DNA of 64,000 bases, from positions 7,935,838 to 7,999,837 of the forward strand of contig JANVCC010000076.1 in assembly GCA_025345505.1 (NCBI GenBank), written 5' to 3'. A program made the position numbers and the translations under genes. The DNA comes from Todiramphus chloris collaris. Lineage: Eukaryota; Chordata; Aves; Coraciiformes; Alcedinidae. This document shows positions 61,814 to 64,000 of the stretch, one piece after another (the stretch's first letter is position 1; each line of letters opens with the position of its first letter). The notes under the pieces were generated by a model that worked only from the letters and a program-made list of their open reading frames with translations, made no database searches and had not been told where the DNA came from.

Positions 61814-63720
61814 CTGTGCTTGTGTGACAGTGTATTTAGAGTCCTCATGCAGTGAGATTACCCAGTAGGTTTTATCTTGGTCGGTTGTGCCTTTCATTCT
61901 GTTTGATTTCATTAATTGTGGTGAGCATGAAGCACAAAGAGAGCTCCTACTTACCTCTCTAACTCTGCAGGTCTGAAAATCTGCTATATAAAATGGTATT
62001 CAGCAATCTTCAAGGGGGTCAAAAGTGTGCCAAAACTTACAGCAAAGTCATATTTCATCTGAATGACACTTTGACATGCATTTTGGGTCACTACATTCCT
62101 TTCTAAAACATCCCCGTGTGTGGTGCTCACCATACAGGCTCTGTGGCACACCTCCAGGAGTTTGGATTCCATAAAATAAATACCCTTCCATAGAATAGCT
62201 AAACCTTGACATCAGTGCATTTTCATAATTTGCACAGCAGAGCACTTCACTGATGACTGAGAAGGGAAAAGGATGTATTTCTTATTTCACTTTGTTTGGA
62301 TTTATATCAACATTAGTTTCAAAGCAGAGATCTAGAGGTCAAAGCCATGTTGTCATCTATTAGAAATGTGTGCGCTAATGTGAACAAAGCTCGATGCATC
62401 TTCCAAAAATGGGCTGAATGAAATCAAACTCTGATCGATCTCGGTCTTACCAACTGGCATAGATATGAACACTAGCTTGTATCATAAGTGTTTTTGTTAC
62501 TGTAATGTGCATAGACTTGATCCAAAACCAGGGCTTCACTCCATCTCTATAATGCTCCCACAGGCAGGAGACTGTGCTGTTGTATAAATCCCTGCTAAGT
62601 AATCAAGTTCCGTTGGAATCCGAGTAGATACAGAGAAAAGTACAGCTTTCATGCAAGGAAAAGATGAGACAGTATTCAGCTAGAGAAAGATATGAGTGAA
62701 AGGGAAATACAATGTAAGTCTATTAAATCATCAAAGTTAAGGGAGAAATTAAAAGATAACAATTATTTCACTTCCATACAAAGAAAAAAACTACAGGGGA
62801 CCCTAAGAAATGATCAGGCAGGAAGATTAAAACAAAGAAAAGGCAGTACTGTTTCTAACAAGATGTACTAACACATACTGTGGTTTTCTTTCTCAGGCAA
62901 TAAAGGAAGCCTAAAGCAGGAATTTTTCCAAGAGATCACAGAACTGTGTTGAGGGTAAGTCAAGTGGCAAAAAACCACAACAGTCAGGATGCAGACTCTG
63001 GCACTCGGAGTCTTTGGATTATTGACTGTCAGAAGCTGGGAGGATGTATCATGGAAATGATATCAGAGCAGTGGTTTACTGGAGTAGTCTGACATGGCTA
63101 TCAAATCTTCTAAACCTAGTGTGTAGTCCAGCCCCCCCTTGCTGTGGCAGGTGTACATGTGGAGGAACATGTATTCCTAGGAAAAGGTACTGGGGCAAAG
63201 GAGCATCAAGGTTCAGTCGGGGAATTACAGACTTCTCTAAGGAGTGTCTGTGTGTGTTCCCTTATCACTGTTTTTCTTGTAGCTGCTCTAAAAGGAAAAA
63301 TAACTGTTGTAGATAGTCAAGTAATTGGACTTATTTGCACAGGCAGATGGTAAGAAGGGAAATAGAGGCACAAGGAAGGAGAATGATGTCTTCAGCCTGT
63401 ATGTCAGCAGCAGAACTTGACAGACCATGTTTTTTTACTGCTTCCTAGTCTGTTACCTCCCTTTACCTTCTCCATTTGCTGCACCCTAGTGGCATCTAGT
63501 GCATGGCAGAAAAGTTGGTTTGCAGTTTGTTCTGAAGGTACAGAAGGTACCTTCTGAAGGTATCGGCTTGGTAGCCGATCTGTCCCTGAGGACTCAGTGA
63601 TGGAAGATCCTTTAAAACAAGGGTGCTTTAGCATGTTATCTTATTGCAGCTGGGACATTATTGCAAAGTCCTGCTCGCCTTCAGATTTGAAGCCACAGGA
63701 GTCTCTACAGGTCAAAACCT
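61814..63720. other. Unique non-coding stretch
   Basis: No gene recognised. It carries a perfect 16-bp palindrome at 63541-63556. Confidence 0.5.
63541..63556. repeat. Perfect 16-bp palindrome
   Basis: CAGAAGGTACCTTCTG is its own reverse complement. Just before and after it the words TTCTGAAGGTA appear again, so it arose in a small repeated patch. Confidence 0.9.
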
Positions 63721-63860
63721 GTGTTGGACCTTCTGTTTAGGTGCACATCTTCATGTAAAATGAGTGTTTATTACAACATGAAATGAAGCTGTCATCCTTT
63801 GTAATCTCATCCTCTCCTCCATGCAGCCCTGTGGTATGTACGTGTCCGTGTCCATGCACG
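63721..63860 (+). repeat. Direct duplication, copy 2
   Basis: Second copy of 61672-61800, about 1.9 kb downstream. It has an extra ~20 bp (TTTGTAATCTCATCCTC-like) in the middle and loses similarity exactly where copy 1 enters the alternating tract, turning into a G/A-rich run. Confidence 0.92.
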
Positions 63861-64000
63861 GGGGAAAAAAAACCCCAAAAAACCAGTGATTTGTATTACA
63901 CTTGGAAAACAATACCCATGTTTCAGCTCAGCGCCTTCTGCATCAGCTCCACTGCTTATCTGATTTATGCTTTATTTAATGACCTATCTGTTAATCCAGT

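Overview
The window looks like gene-poor nuclear DNA from a bird. The evidence is at least fourteen pieces of CR1, the dominant avian LINE, with its typical 3' tail (ATTCTATGATTCTATGA-like), and avian-type endogenous retroviral LTRs. The sequence is A+T-rich, has few CpGs, and carries a 100-N scaffold gap (22196-22295). I see no bacterial features, no full-length gene, no tRNA or rRNA and no CRISPR array. Which bird it is cannot be told from what I can read.

Layout. 1-2640 is unique A+T-rich DNA. 2650-3572 is the longest CR1 copy and keeps broken reverse-transcriptase coding sequence. 3573-14497 is mostly unique non-coding DNA with one tiny CR1 tail. 14498-16330 is the most gene-like part: a possible minus-strand coding exon (14498-14591), a minus-strand CR1 fragment, a hexamer microsatellite and the only real CpG island (about 15700-16330). 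A CCATGG in the island gives start codons on both strands, and a candidate plus-strand first exon ends at a good splice donor (16148). 19301-20080 is an old minus-strand LTR with a second, complete 354-bp LTR (19615-19968) inserted in it.

The assembly gap at 22.2 kb is followed by poly-T, poly-C and a ~120-bp direct duplication. 23.5-23.9 kb holds two CR1 tails in a row. 28136-28509 and 31921-32279 form a large inverted duplication that contains a 60-bp identical core. 35.4-42.0 kb is a CR1 cluster in both orientations. 42-64 kb is unique DNA with four more CR1 pieces, a small CpG-dense patch at 58.85-59.0 kb and a second pair of direct duplications (61672 / 63721).

The parts do not make a pathway. 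The window reads as an intergenic or long-intron landscape around one possible CpG-island promoter. Most open reading frames are chance or CR1 remnants. The items most worth following are the inverted duplication, the nested LTR and the candidate exon with its CpG island.
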